A stretch of DNA of 8,934 nucleotides from an uncultured Ruminococcus sp. GTDB lineage: Bacteria; Bacillota; Clostridia; Oscillospirales; Ruminococcaceae. The position numbers and the translations under genes are program-made. The DNA is taken from NCBI GenBank assembly GCA_946186215.1, contig CAMHMM010000062.1:1-8934 (forward strand), given 5' to 3'. Within the stretch, counting starts at the first letter, position 1. The number at the start of each line of letters is the position of its first letter. Below the pieces are notes generated by a model. That model saw only the letters and a program-made list of their open reading frames with translations, searched no databases and was not told the origin of the DNA. Shown piece after piece: positions 6,247-8,934 of this stretch.

Positions 6247-7284
6247 ATGATGAAAATGAAGTCTGTTTCAAGAGTCTTTACAGCGTTGTTTCTTGCAGCC
6301 ATGCTTTCATTTGGGTTTATTTCATTGCCCGAAAATGTTTCACCTGCCGTTTCTGTTGAGGCCGCAGCTGCTAAAAATATATGGAAGAATTCAACTGTAA
6401 AAGGTTATGGTGTTCACAAGTATTACGATTCAAAGGGTAGAGAAACGAAATACCAAATTGCGGAGGTTACAACATCCTACACTTGGGGCAGTAGGAATCA
6501 ATATAAAGAATCCAAGACTGCTGTTTGCCTGAAGATAAATGGTAAGATCGCAAAGCAGAGTGATATTCCTTTTGAGCTTTCAAAATATAAGGGAACAATG
6601 ACAAAATTTGGTGATTTCTATTATGGCTTAGGTATTGACAGTGATACAGAAAATGTCATCATATGGGATAAACCAGATGTTTTTTACAGTGATTCCCAAA
6701 CATATGCATATGTTTGGAAGGATGGTGATTATGAGACTTTGTTATGTGAAGTCTCAGATTATGATGTGTATGATATTCTGACAGGTAAGAAAATTATTTA
6801 CCGCGGTGAAGTAGAGTTAAATACATATCTTGGTTCAAGTTTTCAATATGGCAAGAAATTTAGAAACAGCATATTTGGTGAATTTATTGATAAAACAAAC
6901 AAAAAACTGATCACAATAACACGAAAAAATGGTATTACATATAAGGCAAAAACTTCAGAATTACCGAAGTTTTTCATTCATTTCGATACAGATAAATCGA
7001 ATAGCATGAGTTATGATAAGTATATCGTATTTACTAATAATTCTACAAAAAAGATCAAATATGTAACTTTCACATACTCATTGATTAATTCTGTTGGTGA
7101 TCCGTTATATGACGATGTTTCTAAGCAAAGTTCAGTGAGGGTGAGATATACCGGTCCATTAGGTCCCGGAGAAACAGATCGTGCGCATTTTGAGAATTTT
7201 GTCTGGACAAAACAGCAATTATTTTATATAAGAACATCTGTAGTCATCGAATATATGGATGGCTCTTTTGAAACAATAAAATAA
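6247..7284 (+). CDS. Secreted protein of unknown function with a C-terminal beta-sandwich-like domain
   Basis: A 345-residue protein with a clear Sec signal peptide: basic MMKMKSVSR, a hydrophobic core at about 10-27, and a likely signal peptidase I site in the alanine run at 39-42. No lipobox, membrane anchor or LPxTG motif is present, so it should be released or loosely held at the surface. The mature part is rich in Tyr, Lys, Ser and Thr. Residues about 240-345 form a distinct strand-rich domain with YIVFTNNSTKKIKYVTF, VGDP, YTGPLGPGE and a closing IEYMDG. I associate this pattern with Ig-like (FxLYD-type) domains of uncharacterised Clostridia secreted proteins; that is from memory and untested. 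The middle (45-240) is unrecognised. AGGAGG (6235-6240) lies six bases before ATG 6247 and nine before a second ATG at 6250; either could be used. It follows the 93-residue gene by 16 bases, and the terminator at 7313-7365 closes the operon. Confidence 0.82.
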   Translation: MMKMKSVSRVFTALFLAAMLSFGFISLPENVSPAVSVEAAAAKNIWKNSTVKGYGVHKYYDSKGRETKYQIAEVTTSYTWGSRNQYKESKTAVCLKINGKIAKQSDIPFELSKYKGTMTKFGDFYYGLGIDSDTENVIIWDKPDVFYSDSQTYAYVWKDGDYETLLCEVSDYDVYDILTGKKIIYRGEVELNTYLGSSFQYGKKFRNSIFGEFIDKTNKKLITITRKNGITYKAKTSELPKFFIHFDTDKSNSMSYDKYIVFTNNSTKKIKYVTFTYSLINSVGDPLYDDVSKQSSVRVRYTGPLGPGETDRAHFENFVWTKQQLFYIRTSVVIEYMDGSFETIK

Positions 7285-7312
7285 ATGTTGAGGTAAGACA
7301 AGTATAAAAATC

Positions 7313-7365
7313 AAAAAACATCCCGTAAGTGTAAGTCATAATCGACTCACTTACGGGATGTTTTT
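7313..7365. terminator. Bidirectional intrinsic terminator between convergent genes
   Basis: CATCCCGTAAGTG (7319-7331) pairs perfectly with CACTTACGGGATG (7348-7360), a 13-bp stem, continued after a small bulge by AGTC/GACT around an ATAATC loop. A-run 7313-7318 and T-run 7361-7365 flank it, so it should stop transcripts from the secreted-protein gene on the plus strand and from nifJ on the minus strand. Confidence 0.93.
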
Positions 7366-7410
7366 GTATCGGGAAATGCTGCGGTGCTTTGGGTCATGCT
7401 GTCAGACGGA

Positions 7411-8934
7411 TCACTGCTTTGCGTTCAGATCCTCATAGCGCTGTTGTGCAAGCTTTGCACCTTCTTCAAAAAGCTGCTTTGCGTTGTCGGGGAATGTGCG
7501 TCTGAGAGAGGAGAAACGAACCTCTCCGTCAAGGAATTCCTCATAGGGGATAGTGGGTTTTGCGCTGTCGAGAATAAACGGATTTTTGCACTCTGCTGCC
7601 AGCATGGGATTGTAGCGGTAAAGGCTCCAGTAGCCCGAATCGACTGCACGCTTCATTTCGTCCTGAACCTTTGCCATGCCGCATCTGAGACCGTGTGACT
7701 GGCAGGGAGCGTATGCGATTATGATCGAAGGGCCTCGGAAAGCCTCGGCTTCCTTTATGGCTTTGATAAGCTGTGCGTTGTCAGCGCCCATTGCAACAGA
7801 TGCAACATAGACATTGCCGTAGGTCATGAGCATCGCGCCGATATCCTTCTTGGGGCGCTTCTTGCCTGCAGCCGCAAACTGAGCCACTGCGCCGAGCTGT
7901 GTAGCCTTGGAGGACTGTCCGCCGGTGTTGGAGTATATTTCCGTGTCGATGATGAACACATTGATGTCCTCACCGCCTGCGACCACATGATCAAGGCCGC
8001 CGAAGCCGATATCATATGCCCAGCCGTCGCCGCCGAACATCCAGAATGTCTTTTTGGAAAGCTGATCCTTGTATCTGAGGATGGTCTGTGCATCACTATC
8101 AGCCGATGCAGAAAGTGCCTTCACAAGCTTTGCGGAGCTGAGCTTCGATGCACTAAGATCGTCGTAGGTCTCCAGCCAGTTGTCGATAGCGGCGTTGATG
8201 CTTTCATCGGTGCATTTTTCACGGTATGCTTCTACGCGCATCTTCTGAGCCTCGCGCTGCTGGCGCACGGAAAGCACCATGCCGAGGGAAAATTCGGCAT
8301 TGTTTTCAAAAAGCGAATTTGTCCAAGCAGGGCCGTGACCGCATTTGTTCACCGTGTAGGGAATGCCGGGCATAGCCGAGCCCCATGCCTGAGAGCAGCC
8401 TGTTGCATTTGCCCAGTAAACGCTGTCGCCGAAAAGCTGTGTTAAAAGCTTTGCGTAGGGAGTTTCTCCGCAGCCCGCGCAGGCAGCGGAAAATTCCAGC
8501 AGGGGCTGTCTGAACTGTGAGCCCTTTACCGTGTAGGGATCGAATATATCGCCCTTGTCAGAGAGAGTGAGCGCATAATCCCAGCAGGCTGTTTCATCCG
8601 GGATATTCTCAAAGGGCACCATAGTGAGAGCCTTTTCCTTTGCGGGACAAACATTCGCGCAGGAGCCGCAGCCCGTGCAGTCGAGTGCGGATATCATAAG
8701 AGAATATTCAAAGCCTGCCGCCTGCTTGCCCTTTGCGGCGGTCATCTTCATATTATCGGGGGCAGCGGCCTTTTCATCTGCACTGAGCAGATAGGGGCGG
8801 ATTACAGCGTGAGGGCATACATAGGAGCACTTGTTGCACTGCAGGCACTTTGCGGGATCCCACACGGGAACTGCAGTGGCGATGCCGCGCTTTTCATATG
8901 CAGTGAGTCCCATATCCATTACGCCGTCTTCATA
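7411..8934 (-). CDS. nifJ: Pyruvate:ferredoxin oxidoreductase, C-terminal 507 residues (N-terminus beyond the right edge)
   Basis: This enzyme oxidatively decarboxylates pyruvate with CoA to acetyl-CoA and CO2, reducing ferredoxin or flavodoxin in the cytoplasm of anaerobes. The frame is open to the window edge (first visible residues YEDGVMDMG), and family members are near 1170-1200 residues, so a little under half is seen. Counting from the first visible residue, a ferredoxin-like domain holds two [4Fe-4S] motifs: C30, C33, C36, C40 and C86, C89, C92, C96. The thiamine diphosphate domain follows, with GDG at 302-304 and NTGGQ at 336-340. The cysteines expected to bind the cofactor-proximal cluster are C152, C155, C180 and C411, with spacing matching what I recall for the Desulfovibrio enzyme. 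The chain ends with TGA at 7411-7413. No defect is visible. The gene is convergent with the secreted-protein operon and shares its terminator; its promoter is outside the window. Confidence 0.96.
   Translation of the reverse strand, partial: YEDGVMDMGLTAYEKRGIATAVPVWDPAKCLQCNKCSYVCPHAVIRPYLLSADEKAAAPDNMKMTAAKGKQAAGFEYSLMISALDCTGCGSCANVCPAKEKALTMVPFENIPDETACWDYALTLSDKGDIFDPYTVKGSQFRQPLLEFSAACAGCGETPYAKLLTQLFGDSVYWANATGCSQAWGSAMPGIPYTVNKCGHGPAWTNSLFENNAEFSLGMVLSVRQQREAQKMRVEAYREKCTDESINAAIDNWLETYDDLSASKLSSAKLVKALSASADSDAQTILRYKDQLSKKTFWMFGGDGWAYDIGFGGLDHVVAGGEDINVFIIDTEIYSNTGGQSSKATQLGAVAQFAAAGKKRPKKDIGAMLMTYGNVYVASVAMGADNAQLIKAIKEAEAFRGPSIIIAYAPCQSHGLRCGMAKVQDEMKRAVDSGYWSLYRYNPMLAAECKNPFILDSAKPTIPYEEFLDGEVRFSSLRRTFPDNAKQLFEEGAKLAQQRYEDLNAKQ

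Noticed and set aside
7384..7698. Plus-strand 104-codon frame after the terminator
   Set aside because: Antisense to the conserved 3' end of nifJ and lacking a start signal.
7987..8445. Plus-strand 152-codon frame
   Set aside because: Antisense to the thiamine diphosphate domain of nifJ, which has unmistakable motifs.
1..8934. CRISPR arrays, tRNA/rRNA genes, insertion sequences, attachment sites
   Set aside because: No regularly spaced repeats, no recognisable RNA gene, no transposase frame or terminal inverted repeats were seen on either strand.

Overview
The window most likely comes from an anaerobic Gram-positive gut or rumen Clostridia, probably Oscillospiraceae/Ruminococcus-like. The grounds are the single-chain pyruvate:ferredoxin oxidoreductase, strong AGGAGG-type ribosome binding sites, canonical TTGACA/TATAAT promoters with 17-bp spacers, and a secreted protein ending in a domain I associate with Clostridia. 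This placement is inferred from style; no marker gene fixes the genus.

Layout: (1) 1-314, minus strand: the 5' part of an unrecognised, A/T-rich gene running off the left edge, with an excellent promoter at 335-363 and a conflict over its start. (2) 364-514: intergenic DNA with one short perfect hairpin and no gene. (3) 515-5820, plus strand: a three-gene signalling operon. It encodes a REC-GGDEF(degenerate)-EAL response regulator, a free-standing Hpt protein, and a large membrane hybrid histidine kinase with two receiver domains, followed by a hairpin terminator. (4) 5821-5948: a regulatory stretch with a 17-T homopolymer, a consensus promoter and an inverted repeat at the predicted transcription start. 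(5) 5949-7284, plus strand: a two-gene A/T-rich operon for a 93-residue cytoplasmic protein and a 345-residue secreted protein, both unrecognised. (6) 7313-7365: a strong bidirectional terminator. (7) 7411-8934, minus strand: the C-terminal 507 residues of pyruvate:ferredoxin oxidoreductase (nifJ), cut by the right edge.

The signalling operon reads as a complete multistep phosphorelay. An extracellular ligand would be sensed by the kinase; phosphate would pass from its histidine to its own receivers, then to the separate Hpt protein, then to the receiver of the EAL protein. All phospho-acceptor residues are present. The EAL domain keeps its catalytic residues while the GGDEF motif is lost, so the predicted output is regulated breakdown of cyclic di-GMP. 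The hand-off between proteins is inferred from domain content and gene order.

The A/T-rich small/secreted gene pair is the least explained part. It has its own strong promoter, a T17 tract just upstream that could vary in length, and a dyad at the start of its transcript. nifJ is a housekeeping neighbour on the far side of the shared terminator.
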